A stretch of DNA of 64,000 bases from Cacajao melanocephalus (GCA_963573385.1 CAUYLG010038305.1:1-64000), one strand, 5' to 3'; shown: positions 32,270-43,560, counted from the first letter of the stretch. The notes: a model not told the origin generated them from the letters alone. Translations and numbers: made by a program.

Positions 32270-33780
32270 TGCTAAGTAAATGTTAATTATAGACAAGGTT
32301 GAAAGTAAGAAGGGAATAGACCTATCCCTAGACAATTCATTTATTTAATTTCTTTAAATAGAATTTTCTCCTAATTTTAATATACAACTGGGGGGTTAAT
32401 GTCATCAACATTTGTGAAATTTCATACTTTCAATTGGAGAAAAACAGTACATGTGCACAAAGGGCAGCTGTCAGGGAAACATGAATGGTGATAAGACGAA
32501 GTGCTTTGGGATAACAGAGAGGCAGGGTGAGATACTGCTATTGTGCATGATGACAGGGAGGCATGAGGCCTCATGTAGCAGTTAGGAATTATCTGCCCTG
32601 ACTCTCCACCTTTATCTCCGTGGCGTCCATCCTGCACCGTGACTGGTGGCTAAAATGCTGAGTCTCTGGAGCCTCAGCCGTGGCCATAAAGGTAGAAGGG
32701 AGTCTTATTTTGTCCCACTGCTGTCCACACCCCTTGTTTGCCCCAGTGTCTAGTTTCTGACCATGCCAGTTTGGTCTTTTCTTCCTGGCTCCACACTGGC
32801 CTGGAAGAGACACTCTGTGCTTGCTTTCTTGGCATCTCCTAGGATTTAGGTTTATCCAGCTCTCTCCACTGGATGTTTTTGGGAACCCCTGAGATCCTAC
32901 ATGTGCATTTAATTGGCTCCCTGAAGCAGGGGTTTGGGAAGAAAGTGGGCCTTAAAGGACAGTGGGCGCTGAATAGGCAGAAATGGAGGATGGGGCACAA
33001 ACCGTATAAGGCATGGGGCAGGATGAGTGACGCGTGAGTGGGAGATCGCAGCAGAGTGCATGGCAGGAGGGCAGTGCTGGAGCAGGAGAAAATGCCTGGG
33101 TGGATGTCCACACTGAAGACACTGGGGGTGGGGGCGGTAAATAGGAGCCAGCACGCAAGACAGGGAAGCTACAGGATTACCTAAAAGAACACCACAATGG
33201 GGGTCAAACAAGAAACCAAGATAAACTCAACTCAGGGTCAGAGCCCAGGAGGGGATTACAGATAGACTTCAAACCAAGTTCTTCCCGCAGGTTGAGAGCT
33301 TGGGGCACGGCCAGGGTCATGGACCAGAGGGACACAATATGCTAATCTCCATAGGTTATTTTAGGGCTCTGACAAGACAAAGAAGAGACAAACACCCAGG
33401 GATGTGTGGTTGCCTACAGGTTGGGTTGTTGTCCCGGGAGTCCTGAGACTGCCCCTACGGGTGCATAGTCAAAGCTGCACGCACACTCAAGTCTTCCGGA
33501 CCTGAGTCTAGCATCTGAAGACGGAGTGGGAGGGCAGTGGCTACAATGCTACATGCTAAGTAGCTTGAGTTGGAAAAAGCTATTGGCTTGGGCAAGCTGG
33601 AAGACAACGAATAAAAGAGTGATGAGCCACGTTACGGGGGTCTGAAGAAAAGAACCATACTCCCTTGGCAAGCGTGGCTGTGGAGGAAGACAAGAACTAG
33701 GACATAGTGAGAGGGATAAGCTGAGGCTCTTATGCTGTTATTTTAATAGGTATAGTTTGTTTGTGAAAAGCTACTTAGGA
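32270..33780. other. Unassigned sequence
   Basis: No gene seen. Around 32930-33110 the sequence is weakly similar to antisense L2. The rest is unrecognised. Three overlapping minus-strand ORFs at 32839-33211 (up to 100 codons) have no known motif. Confidence 0.35.
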
Positions 33781-33783
33781 TAG

Positions 33784-34190
33784 ATGATGTGTGTCTATTT
33801 CTGGCCATGTAAGAGGAAAGGAAAGGAGCCGAGCTTTCCCAGCATCTCAGCCCACATCGTGCAACTCAATGCCAGCAGGATGAAGGGACTTCCTGGGACT
33901 ATCATCTGGAAACTGGGCCCTTGGATCCGCAGGAGTCTGCGAAGGCAGCAGGGTCTCTCTTTGTGTCCTTTGAACTATTGTCAACATCTCCCAAAACTTA
34001 ACAGAAATGATGCGTTTACCTGTGATGAGGCTGTGCAGGGCTGACGACTCAATGGCAGATTTCTTTGCTTTTTGCTGGAAGTACAGCAAGTCAGTGTGGC
34101 AACATGAACTATCTCCTGCTGATCTGAAGCTCTGATTGCCAGCTGTAGATGTCTTTGATGAATAAAAAATGGGAAAGTGAATTAATTATT
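33784..34190. promoter_or_regulatory. Repeat-free block, possible conserved element
   Basis: No dispersed repeat seen. Wording such as CTTTGAACTATTGTCAACAT (SOX-like ACAATAG on the minus strand), ATGATGCGTTTACCTGTGAT and TTGCTTTTTGCTGGAAG looks non-random. An 86-codon ORF (33784-34044) covers part of it but has no recognised domain. Confidence 0.22.
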
Positions 34191-34369
34191 ACTTATGAAA
34201 TGCAGATTGTTTGGTAGACAAATGTCTTTCAAACCTTGAGGCCCACTGGGGAGGATAATGAAAGTAATCCTTGGCAATGAGAGGGCTGAAGTTCACAGAT
34301 CTAGGGGAGGCCTGGAAAACCCAACTCCATAATCAGCAATAGCAATAGTCTCTTTATTTCTTTGTCCTA
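34191..34369. other. Unassigned sequence
   Basis: No recognised feature between the block above and the polypyrimidine region. Confidence 0.3.
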
Positions 34370-35145
34370 CTGTTTCTCCATCTCCATGCCTGCCTGCTGT
34401 CTGTCTGTCTGTCTCTCTCTGGGTTTCTTCCAGCCGTTCTGCCTTCCTGACTCTAGGTTTCTAGCTTTCTCTGTTTTGTGCTTTCTCATTTTGTTCCCAT
34501 CTTTGGCCTCCTTGATTCTAGGCAGGTCTCTTTCTTCGGTTTTTGTCTCCTCTCTCACTCTGTCTCAGTTTCTCAGGATTCCTGACTATTGGCATCTTTC
34601 ATGGCCCGACATCTTCTGGTTTCTCTGGTGTCATTTCTTTTATGATCTCTCTCTGTCTGTCTCTCCTCCCTCCTTGGCCTGCTAGTGGTTCCTATGACAT
34701 TTTCTGCCTCTTTCCTGCCATCGAAGCCTCCCTGGTTCACCGTCTTGCTGTCTGAAGGTGTCGTCGTGATGTCTGGGGAGATTCTTGTGGGTGGGGTATC
34801 CTCCCTCCTGCCTCTTACTCCACTAGGCGGGAAGCTCCATGAAGCAGAGGCTTTGTCTTGCTCAATTCCGTCTCCTCAGTGCCTAGAACAGTGCCTGCCA
34901 CATCGAGGGGCTGGATCAACTCCTGCTAACTGGCAGGCTGCATGTCTCTCGGGGCCTCTGCTCTTGTTTTTATTTGCCTGCTGGGTCTCCATGACTCTCA
35001 AGCCTCTCTCATGGCCTCTGTCTCTGTCTTGTCTGTTCTGGGCTTCTCGTCTGTCTCTTATGGCATCTCCTTCTCCCTAATTATGGACTGCGTCTCTGTC
35101 TAACTAGCATCTCCCTCGTGGTCTCCACGTCTCTCCTCTCTCAGC
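34370..35145. repeat. Decayed polypyrimidine minisatellite
   Basis: About 775 bases rich in CTCTGTCT on the plus strand. A recurring CCTGACTCTAGG-like landmark occurs at 34446, 34511 and 34581, about 65-70 bases apart, suggesting an old tandem array. ORFs here (107 and 131 codons) are Ser/Leu-rich by composition and are not evidence of a gene. Confidence 0.55.
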
Positions 35146-35620
35146 AGCATGGATAGGCCAGGCCCAGGGCAGAAACCAGGCCACTCCTGCCAGGCGCGTA
35201 CAGCCTCCTGCTGGGCCTCTCTCCAGGATCCTCTAACGGAAACAACTGAAAGAGAAAATGTGTTTGCTTGGAAGCAAGTATCATCAGCCCTCCGGGCAGC
35301 AAAGGCTGCCTCTGAGTTGATTCAGCCCCCTTTCTCTGGCCCAGTTGCTTTGACCAGTGAAGGGCTTTGAAGAGCCGCTCGGGGTAGCGACTAAAGTGGA
35401 CTTGTCCCTGGCTGCATGGAGGTGTGGGGGCCCCTTTCTCAGCAGGTTCTCATTCTGCGTGCCCTGGATCACAGACAGATGGAGCTGATCCCGGAACTAG
35501 CAGCCATCTCTCCTGACTGATGACTGCCTTGGCTTCAGTTAAACATACTGCAGGGGTCCAAGCCCTGAGGAGGGTCAGCCCCGGAGGAATAAAACTGTAG
35601 GATCTGCGTGTCTAGGCTGT
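35146..35620. other. Unassigned sequence
   Basis: No repeat or exon recognised. Confidence 0.3.
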
Positions 35621-35624
35621 CAAG

Positions 35625-35825
35625 GCTAAGAGTGCGAGATTTAGAGTCACACAAACTGGGTTAAAGTCCTAATCCAGCCAGTGACTTATGCCTCAGTTTT
35701 CATACCTGTAAAGTGGGAATAGTAGCCTCTATCTTGTAGGGTGGATTGTGGATTCAATGTGATAACACAGGAAATGTGGTAACACAATGCCTGGACTGTG
35801 GTGAACACTCAGTAAATGGCAGCTA
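35625..35825 (+). repeat. MIR SINE
   Basis: GAGATTTAGAGTCACACAAA, CAGTGACTTATGCCTCAGTT, CCTGTAAAGTGGGAATAGTA, and ATTCAATGTGATAACACAGG up to CACTCAGTAAATGGC. Its tail supplies the ATG of the 268-codon ORF. Confidence 0.8.
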
Positions 35826-36622
35826 TTGGGAATGGAAGGCAAAGGGTCTGTACAGGAGCACTTCTGCTGAAGAAGAAGGGCACGGGAGCTAACTCTGTGA
35901 CAGCTGTGAATATTTTGAGCAGCAATGCATCTAGAGTTCAAGGGTTCCAGAAGGGGCAAGAGCTCCGTTTGGCCATCTGCTCCGGCCCCTTGCCTCCAGC
36001 AGATGACTTTGCGAACCACCAGGGGCAGATGGTAGGTGTTCTCTTCTGGAAGTTCTCCAGGGGTAGACACCCCCATCTCCCCTCCCTCACTCATTTCTGG
36101 CTTTCCTTCCTTCACAGTCAAGATGGGCTCCCTTATGTCCCATCTCAAAGCTTCTTGTCTTCACACAGGCCTATTGGCTACGGCACATGCTTCACAGGCC
36201 TGGAGAAGAACCCCTGTGGGTCAGCCTTTAAGGTAGGTCCTGCAAAGTGTATGTTTCCCAGGCTGCAGCTGCAATTTCTGAGGGGGGGACCTTCACAGCC
36301 TCCCATTTCAGCAAATTGCAGGAAGTCAAAGATGACACGTAGTCTGCAGCGCACGACCAAATACTCACTTGAAAATACCTCTGAGGCCTTTTCCAATTTC
36401 CTGGAAATTGACAAATGTTTCCAGGACTCAGCCTTTGCAACATGGAGAGAAAGCCCTACCTTTCTCGTGACCCCTGCTAAGCCTGTGAAGTTCCCACCCC
36501 CACCCCCTGAGCCAGCACACACGGTTCTTCACCACCCCTGGGTCCACCTCTCTTGCCTCTTTGCTGTGGTCCTGTGTGTCTTGGCACCTGCAGACGCTGG
36601 CAGAATGGGAAGAGGGGTTTAG
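35816..36622 (+). other. 268-codon ORF of uncertain status
   Basis: This is the longest open frame of the window. Its first ATG lies in a MIR tail, which argues against a conserved start. The translation has no domain I recognise. It ends in a hydrophobic stretch (VHLSCLFAVVLCVLA) before the stop. Several splice-like signals lie inside: acceptors ending at 36117 (TTCCTTCCTTCACAG) and 36168 (TGTCTTCACACAG), and donors after 36031 and 36232 (AAG|GTAGGT). A 64-base candidate exon at 36169-36232 is open in the same frame. Chance remains the simplest explanation; a primate-specific or cryptic exon is possible. Confidence 0.15.
36280..36430. promoter_or_regulatory. STAT/BCL6-like palindrome in repeat-free DNA
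   Basis: CAATTTCCTGGAAATTG at 36394-36410 is a perfect 17-base inverted repeat around a central T. It contains TTCCTGGAA, which fits the STAT dimer consensus TTC(N3)GAA. A second TTTCCAGG follows closely at 36418. Binding is not shown. Confidence 0.35.
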
Positions 36623-36624
36623 GT

Positions 36625-37655
36625 GTGACTTGCTTTCCCTCTTTGCTCCAGATGACTCACCACCTGCCTTAGCTTTTCTCTTCCCATCGTTATATAATCC
36701 TGACTCCAGGATTAAAAATACTCCACTGAATACCCCGTCCATCTGTCATATTCTCTCTCTCTCTTCATATATATATGTATATACAATCTTATTTTAAAAA
36801 TACTTTGGAAAGAGCACTTCCATCGTTCATTTACATCATATTAGAGATGGATTTCCGAGTCAGCACTGGCTTCCTCCAGAACAGTAGTCCTGGAGGAGCG
36901 AGATCTCCCCAGGCCTCCAGGATTGCAGTCTGTTTTGTGCCTTCACTCCTTAATAGGTTTGCCTTATTTAAAGGACCCATCTTCAGAGCTGCCCAGGATT
37001 TTCTCAGAGTAGCTCCTCGGTCCCACTGACAGCCTGGGCTGGCATTTATTCTAGGGGCTGTGTTGGGGAAGGGGTCCTCACCAGCCTAGGGGTAAGAGGA
37101 GGTGGTGAACTGGGTCCTCTGCCCTAATTCAGGGCCCCGAGTCTAATCTCCAGGATGGGGACTCCCGAGTTCTGCTCTGCCCCCACCTCTCATGACTCTG
37201 CCTACCTTCTCTCCGTGTATTAGGAATCATCCCTGGATTGATGGAGGGAAAGTGAAAGCCCTTATATTTGTTTTCCTTTTTGTGATACCACCTGAGTGAC
37301 ATCTAGAGCCAGAAGTGACCAACACCCAAGATCCAGCTCACACATTCATTCACTCCCTCATTCATTCTATACATACTTGTTGGGGGTTTACTGTGTGCTT
37401 GGTGGACTAGACAGTGCCTTCCAAGAGGGTTCAGCTGAGGTAGGAGAGAAAGCTCACGTAGACCAGGTAACTTAGAGTGATGGGACATGGATTCGAGTCC
37501 AGTCTCTGTTAGATGCCAGTTATGTGTTAGTTATCAGAGCTCAGAGCTCAGTGGTCTCATCTGTGTAATGGGCACTCCTGGAGCTGGTACAGCACTAATG
37601 GGAGTGAAAGTGGCTTGGAGGCAGTGACGCTGAACAGAAGTGTATCATTTGGTGT
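36625..37655. other. Unassigned sequence
   Basis: No exon recognised. A short TATATATGTATATA run is at 36767-36782. The stretch 37340-37410 (TTCATTCACTCCCTCATTCA, then GTTTACTGTGTGCTTGG) resembles an antisense L2 3' end, and 37480-37580 resembles a MIR remnant. Confidence 0.35.
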
Positions 37656-37689
37656 GCAAATGCTTTCAAAGCCTGAGGTTCCTGTTGAA

Positions 37690-38325
37690 AAAAAGGACAT
37701 CAGCATATCAAAGAGATATCCGCACCTTCCTGTTTATTGCAGCACTATTCACAATAGCCAAGTGCCCAACAACAGATGAGTGGATAAAGAAAATGTGGTA
37801 CATGTACACAATGGACTATTATTCAGCCATAAAAAAGAAGGAAATCTTTCCATATGCAGTAACTTGGATGGAATTTGGGGACATTTTGCTAGGTAAGATA
37901 AGCTAGGATCAGAAAATTAAACACCGCATGTTCTCACTCATATGTGAAGCTAAGAAAGAGCTGATCTCATAGAAGTAAAAAGCAGATCGGAGGTTACTGA
38001 AGGCTGGGAAGAGGAGGGGGAAAGAAGAATAGGGAGAGATTTTTTTAAAGGACGCAAAATTACAGCTAGGTGAAAGAGTAAGTCTGAGTGCTCTATAGCA
38101 CCGTAGGATGACTATAGTTAACAATAACATATTACATAGTTTCCAGTAGCTAGAAGGAAGATATCGAATGTTCCCAACACAAAGAGATAATACATGTTTG
38201 AGATGATGAATATGCTAATTACCCTGATCTGATTACTATACATTGTTTGTATCAAAACATCACTATGTACCCCATAAGTACAATTGCTATGCATCAATTA
38301 GAAAAATAAATTTTAAAAGTTGCAT
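37690..38325 (+). mobile_element. L1MA-type LINE 3' end
   Basis: TTGCAGCACTATTCACAATA, GATGAGTGGATAAAGAAAAT, ACCGCATGTTCTCACTCATA, then the L1MA 3' UTR (GATGACTATAGTTAACAATA, GTTCCCAACACAAAGAGATA, ACCCCATAAGTACAATTGCT). The C-terminal ORF2 translation reads TTDEWIKKMWYMYTMDYYSA before decaying. Confidence 0.88.
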
Positions 38326-38339
38326 ACACAAAAAAATGC

Positions 38340-38870
38340 CTGTGGAAGCTGCCTCCCTCATGATCCCTGCCTCCAGCCTTGACTCCTTCCATCCACCTTT
38401 TGCAGAAATCCCCAGGGCATTTGATTCAGAGCTTAGACTGATCTCTCTCCACTGGCCACAGCATCCAGTTTAAACTTCTCTGAATAACACCTGAGGCCTT
38501 CTTCCCCTGCACCTTCTCCCACCAGCCCAGCTGGACCAGCGGCCTTGCCAAATAGTGCCTTTCAGTTCTGTGTGCTCAGGGTCCAGTGACTTTCACTCTC
38601 TGGGTATCCGTTTCCTCATCTGTAAAATGGGGTAAGCGACGACATATACCTAAAGGGTACAAATGAGCGAATTGATGGAAAGCACTTAGAACAACACCCG
38701 GCACACAAGGGACAGTTGGCTGGGTTTGTTATTGGTGGAGCTGTGCTAGCAGTTTATCCTCGGTGCCTTTGGCAATGCCGTTTTCCATGCCTGGAACTAA
38801 CTCTGTTTCTGCTCTCTCTGCCTCCACCCAGCAAACTCCCACTCCCTTCAACATGTTCTCTGAAAGGTGA
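38340..38870 (+). repeat. L2 LINE fragments flanking a MIR
   Basis: 38340-38570 (CACAGCATCCAGTTTAAACT, ACCTGAGGCCTTCTTCCCCT) and 38745-38870 (CCATGCCTGGAACTAACTCT, CTCTGCCTCCACCC) follow the L2 order. The MIR at 38575-38745 lies in between. Confidence 0.5.
38575..38745 (+). repeat. MIR SINE
   Basis: GTATCCGTTTCCTCATCTGT, AAAATGGGGTAAGCGACGAC and GGAAAGCACTTAGAACAACA, CCCGGCACACAAGGG: sense MIR right half. Confidence 0.8.
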
Positions 38871-40040
38871 CTCCTGTGTGACACTTGCCCCTGTTCCTGG
38901 TCTTTTGTGACAGACATTCTGGCTTCTGATTCCCAGGCCTGTGCCCTTCTCCAGGCTCTGCTTCTTCTAGAACACGTGCAAGCCTCAGGCTCTCAGCATC
39001 TTGTCCTGCGAAGCTGCTCACTGGGCAATTATTGGGTACCAGGCACTGCCCCTCCTCCCACACCTTCCCAATACTCTAGTGCTTACTAAGGTGGAATCTG
39101 TGAGCCAATAGTCATCTACTTTTTGGCAAGCCTGGCTTGAGCTGCCTTTTCTTTACTTCTGATGCCCACCACTGGGTTCTGTGAGCACCTGCTATGCCAC
39201 GGGTGACAGATCTCAACTACCCTAAGAGAGATCATGCCCATTGCATGGGTGAGGAAAGTGAAGGCGGAGTGAACTGACTAGTCTCCTGCTCCCGACCTCT
39301 CTGAGGAGCTGACGTTGGCTTAGATTGGCTTCGGAATCATGTATGGGCCTCCTACCTGCTTGGTCCTCGCCTCCTGTCCCTTGTGTGCCCAGACTTGCCT
39401 TCTCCATCCCTGTCCCAAACTGCCTGGCTCAATGGCCTGGGCCGGGCAGGTAGGAGAGGGCTGGCCTGTCCCCTGTCACTCCCTCTTGACCTAAGCCACA
39501 CATCTGTCCCTCCAATAATGTGCCTCTACAGTGGGACCTAACACGCAGGTGAATCTGAGGAGGTCACTGAGCACAGGCACTCCTGCTGCACCTGAACGCA
39601 CCCCGGCTGCCATGCAGGGCTGGCCTCAGCTCAGCAGAGAGGTCTGGCAGGAAAGCAGAAGGAGGGGAGTAAAATTGCTTTTTTCCTGCCCCAATTGCAG
39701 TTTCCTCCAGGCTGTTATAAAATCAATAAAATATCAGTGCCCGTGAGCAGGAGCTGGGCCTTGTGCCTCTGGGAAATGCCCCGGCTCTGGTATTGGGGAC
39801 TGTTCTGTGGTTGTGATTCCATTGGATGGAACGGCTTTTAGGACAGTTTGGCGGTGGAAGGCATCCAACATGCCCACTCCCCAGCACGTGAGCTTGCTGC
39901 CTTTTCTTCTCCTTCCATCAGCCTCCCTCCTCTTCTCCCTCCTCCTGTTCTCCCTGCCACCAAAGTCATCAGAAGGCCTGTTTGAAGCTGAGCCTTGTTT
40001 ATGCCATTTATCCCAGAGTGGAACGATCACTGCTGATGGT
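38871..40040. other. Unassigned sequence
   Basis: No clear gene. Bases 39660-39760 (AAATTGCTTTTTTCCTGCCC, CCAATTGCAGTTTCCTCCAG, ATAAAATCAATAAAATATCA) are repeat-free and motif-dense. A 204-codon ORF (39807-40421) runs from here into the CA-rich stretch. Its His/Thr-rich middle is simple-sequence derived. Confidence 0.3.
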
Positions 40041-40059
40041 CCAATGTGCTCACAGATGC

Positions 40060-40145
40060 ATGCTCACAAGCAGGGGCACACACACACTCTCCCGTGCACA
40101 CACAGCGACAGTCACACACAAGGAGGCGGCCCACCTTCTGCTCAC
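40060..40145. repeat. CA-rich imperfect tract
   Basis: Imperfect CACACA wording (AGGGGCACACACACACTCTC, GTGCACACACAGCGACAGTC). It accounts for the His-Thr repeats of the overlapping ORF. Confidence 0.65.
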
Positions 40146-40585
40146 CTTCTGAAACTCACAGCTTCTCTCACACCTGTGCTCACACAGACCACTCCCAACC
40201 TACCATGGAGTTTCAGACTCTCTTTCTCTCTGCTGGAGATGAAAGGGATTTGGCAGCAACACCTCTTTGTCTCTGACTTTTCCAGCATCGGCCTCTCTGG
40301 CTTGCTCCCTGTTGCTTGCAGCATCTGCACACACAGACACACAGAAGAACGTGAGGGCAGACACTGCACTCCCTCTCTCTCGCAAATGTGTGGGCCTCAG
40401 CTTCAGGGTTCTGACCTGTAGGGTGGGCTGGAGTGCCAGGGGTGGGGTGGGGCAGTGAGGGATTCCAGGAGGTGGTCCAAACTGGAAGCCTGGCAGAGGG
40501 CCTTGGTGTTAGGACATCTAACAACACACATACACACAAAATAACTAAAATGGAAAAACAACGGTTTCCACATACAGGGGAGACG
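40146..40585. other. Unassigned sequence with G-quadruplex motif
   Basis: GGGG T GGGG T GGGG CAGTGA GGG at 40439-40461 meets the usual G-quadruplex pattern on the plus strand. No other feature seen. Confidence 0.4.
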
Positions 40586-40589
40586 CAGT

Positions 40590-40800
40590 GTGGTTCTGAG
40601 CATAGACTTTCAAGCAGCATCCCTTGGTTTGGCTATGTGGTTCTGCCTCTTACCAGCCATGTAGCTTTGGGCAACTTATATAACCTCTCTGTGTCTGGTT
40701 TCACTGTCTATGAAATGGGAGCGTATCTGCACCCATCTCATAGGATGGTTACGAATTAAACGAGCTACCGCATGTAAAATACTTAGAATACTAGATGTGT
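40590..40800 (+). repeat. MIR SINE
   Basis: GTGGTTCTGAGCATAGACTT, CCAGCCATGTAGCTTTGGGC, TCTATGAAATGGGAGCGTAT, TCATAGGATGGTTACGAATT: nearly full-length sense MIR. Confidence 0.88.
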
Positions 40801-40814
40801 TCACTACCTTGATG

Positions 40815-41000
40815 GTACTGTGGGCCAGGCACCGGGATCAGCACTATATATGTATTAACCTATGTAGTGTTCCCAGTGACCCTGTAAACAGTGATTTCCC
40901 CATAAGGATGAAATGACCTGCTCGAGGCCACATGGTTAATACGGGTGGAGTTGGACTTGGAATTTAAGTCACTGATTCATAAGCTGCAAATTATGCTACT
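40815..41000 (-). repeat. MIR SINE, antisense
   Basis: GCCAGGCACCGGGATCAGCA, TATGTATTAACCTATGTAGT, GACCTGCTCGAGGCCACATG. Directly abuts the sense MIR, forming an inverted MIR pair. Confidence 0.7.
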
Positions 41001-41490
41001 CCCGCATCCATGACAACTCTCCTCTTCAGAGGCGGAGGCTGGGGTAAAGAAACAGGACAGCCACAGAAGCCTGGTAGGAACTAAGACCCCTCCAGGAATC
41101 AAGGTGGGAATCATAGGCAGATATAAGGCTGGGAACCAAGACAGACACCCAACGGCACTGACTGACCAATAGCAGAATAGAAGGAAGGCTTGGGTCACCT
41201 GGGGTGTGGGCAATGGGAGGGGTCTGATCCAAGGATGGCCAATGGGGATGGGATAGGGGGATTCTGGCTTAGTGATGGTGAAGGCTCCTGGGGCCAGCTG
41301 TGGGCTGCCAGGCTGGGTCAGGATGGCACGGAGAGAGACTTGGGGCTGCCCACAGGAGTCCCAGGGCAAGGCATAGTCCTGCTACCCTTTTTTCTGGGGA
41401 CAGGGCTGGGACCTGCATGGGCCTGAACCTGCAGGGGCAGAATGAAACCCTCACACAGCCAGGTGAAGGACAAGGGTCCCAGATGCACAC
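41001..41490. other. Unassigned sequence
   Basis: No exon or family recognised. ORFs on both strands overlap (up to 130 codons, minus). Confidence 0.3.
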
Positions 41491-41562
41491 TCGTATTTCC
41501 TGAGCCTATAGAAATGTAATCCCATTGAATGCCCACTGGAACCCACCTGTTAGGAAGTCTCA

Positions 41563-42088
<526 letters not shown>

Positions 42089-42120
42089 CTACGAGTGTCC
42101 AGTGGCTATACTTGGGTTCC

Positions 42121-42895
42121 TTGAACCTCCACCTAGGGCAGTACCGGGGGCAAGACTTGACAGCAGGTGGCGGCAGCGATGGCTGAGAAGTTTCTAGGTA
42201 GGCGAAGCAGAGGCACAGGGGCCGGGAGCAGGCGCAGTGGTTCATAAGTGGAGGTCAAGAAGTCACAAAGTCCACTTTTGGCACCACACACCCTTTTCCC
42301 GTGATGTGGCATTTGCAATGTGGGGCTGGAACAGAATAAAGGTGGTTTTGTGTTTAGCAAATGAGTACACATTTCCTCTCCTGGGGTGGGCACATTTTTT
42401 CTTTTGTTCTCTTTCAGCAGTGGGTGCTGAACGCTTCCCTTCCCCAAGTTGCAGGAAAAGCCAAGTTCCACGGGGTATGGAGGGGGAAAGGAAGCGAGTA
42501 AGGGACAGGCAGAAGGGCTGCGTGTCACCTGTTTCCGCTGTTGGGCATAGAATGCAAGTTTGGATGGATTAACATTTGTTCTAATTAGCATTTTTTCCAA
42601 TTAACATTTTTACTTGGAGAGGTAGGACTTACAGGGTGGCGGTGCTCCACGCTAACCTACAAGGGAAGTGGGTCTCTTGTGTCTTTGGCTCTGCATAAGC
42701 AGGTGGTGGGCATGGGGGCTGCTGGGATGCAAGGGTGGTGCTAGTGCCCAGGGTGATGAGGTCTGGGCAGAAAATACCACACTGGGGGATCTGTGATGCT
42801 GGCAGAATGATCTCTACAGAGCCTTGCTGCATGGATGTTGTCCTCTAACTGTTCAGAGAAAGGGACCTTGTGTGAGTCAGCTCTGTATACGTGGC
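42121..42895. other. Unassigned sequence
   Basis: Apart from the CTCF-like motif there is only an AT-rich stretch at 42560-42615 with direct repeats of TTAACATTTxT (ATTAACATTTGTTC and ATTAACATTTTTAC). ORFs up to 155 codons (minus) have no known domain. Confidence 0.3.
42160..42175 (+). promoter_or_regulatory. CTCF-like motif
   Basis: ACAGCAGGTGGCGGCA matches the CTCF core pattern (CCANNAGRNGGCRS) with only the first base off. It lies in unique DNA about 100 bases 3' of the Alu purine tail. Occupancy cannot be inferred from sequence alone. Confidence 0.4.
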
Positions 42896-42904
42896 ACATG
42901 GGGA

Positions 42905-43560
42905 CCTGATAAATGCCAAGTACTGTGCTAGGTGCTTCCACCCCTGTCCTGTGGGACTTGCAGACTAGGAGGGTAGATAACTCACAGTACCAATAACCTA
43001 TAATTTCCATCAAGCAGAAAGATGGGAGTCATGGAGGCACTGGGCAGGTGTATAGCTCCACACTCAGGGTTCAGGCTGTAAGTTCCGTGGGGCAGAGACC
43101 ATGCCCTCCTTGCTTCCACTGGACCCTAGTACCTATCGTGACACTTTGCGCATTGTAAAGGTCAGTAAATATGTATTGAATTAATAAAGGAATGAATGAG
43201 GAGCATTAAGCTGAGACCTAAAATACAAGGAGCTGGCCAGGTAAGGGGAATGGAAACAGTGCTGCGGGCAGATGGAAGAGTGTGTGCAAAGGCTGGGAGA
43301 CTAGGAAAAGAACATTAAGAACGCAGTGTTAGTTTGGCATCCTAGAGAAGTGGACGTGGGTGTGTGGTGGGACGGGGGTTGGGGAGGAGCAGGAGGCTCC
43401 AGAGGTTGACAAGGGTTGGGTGATGATGGGTCTTGTGACCTTGTTCAGGCAATGAGGAATGAGAGAAGCGTGAGGGGTGCACTTGAGTCCCCCTGGGGTG
43501 GGGATGGGTTGGAGTGGGACAGCCTGTAGACAGGGAGACCCCTTGCGGTGGTGAGGGCTG
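42905..43560 (-). repeat. L2 LINE, antisense, containing a sense L2 end
   Basis: Antisense L2 parts at 42905-43050 (GCCAAGTACTGTGCTAGGTG) and 43200-43560 (TGCAAAGGCTGGGAGAC, CAGGCAATGAGGAATGAG) flank a sense L2 3' end at 43070-43200 (GCTGTAAGTTCCGTGGGGCA ... GTCAGTAAATATGTATTGAA ... GGAATGAATGAG). A fossil-in-fossil arrangement. Confidence 0.65.

Noticed and set aside
34362..35080. 107- and 131-codon ORFs with signal-peptide-like hydrophobic stretches
   Set aside because: Their Leu/Ser/Phe richness follows directly from the polypyrimidine repeat.
36003..36031. 29-base segment between CAG and GTAGGT as a microexon
   Set aside because: The acceptor tract is weak, and the segment lies within a longer ORF of doubtful status. 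Mentioned only as part of that ORF's splice-like signals.
36018..36033. CCACCAGGGGCAGATG as a CTCF site
   Set aside because: A required G in the core is replaced by C, so the match is clearly weaker than the one at 42160.
39807..40421. 204-codon plus-strand ORF
   Set aside because: The His/Thr-rich centre comes from a CA-rich tract. No start context or splice structure supports a gene, and no domain is recognised.
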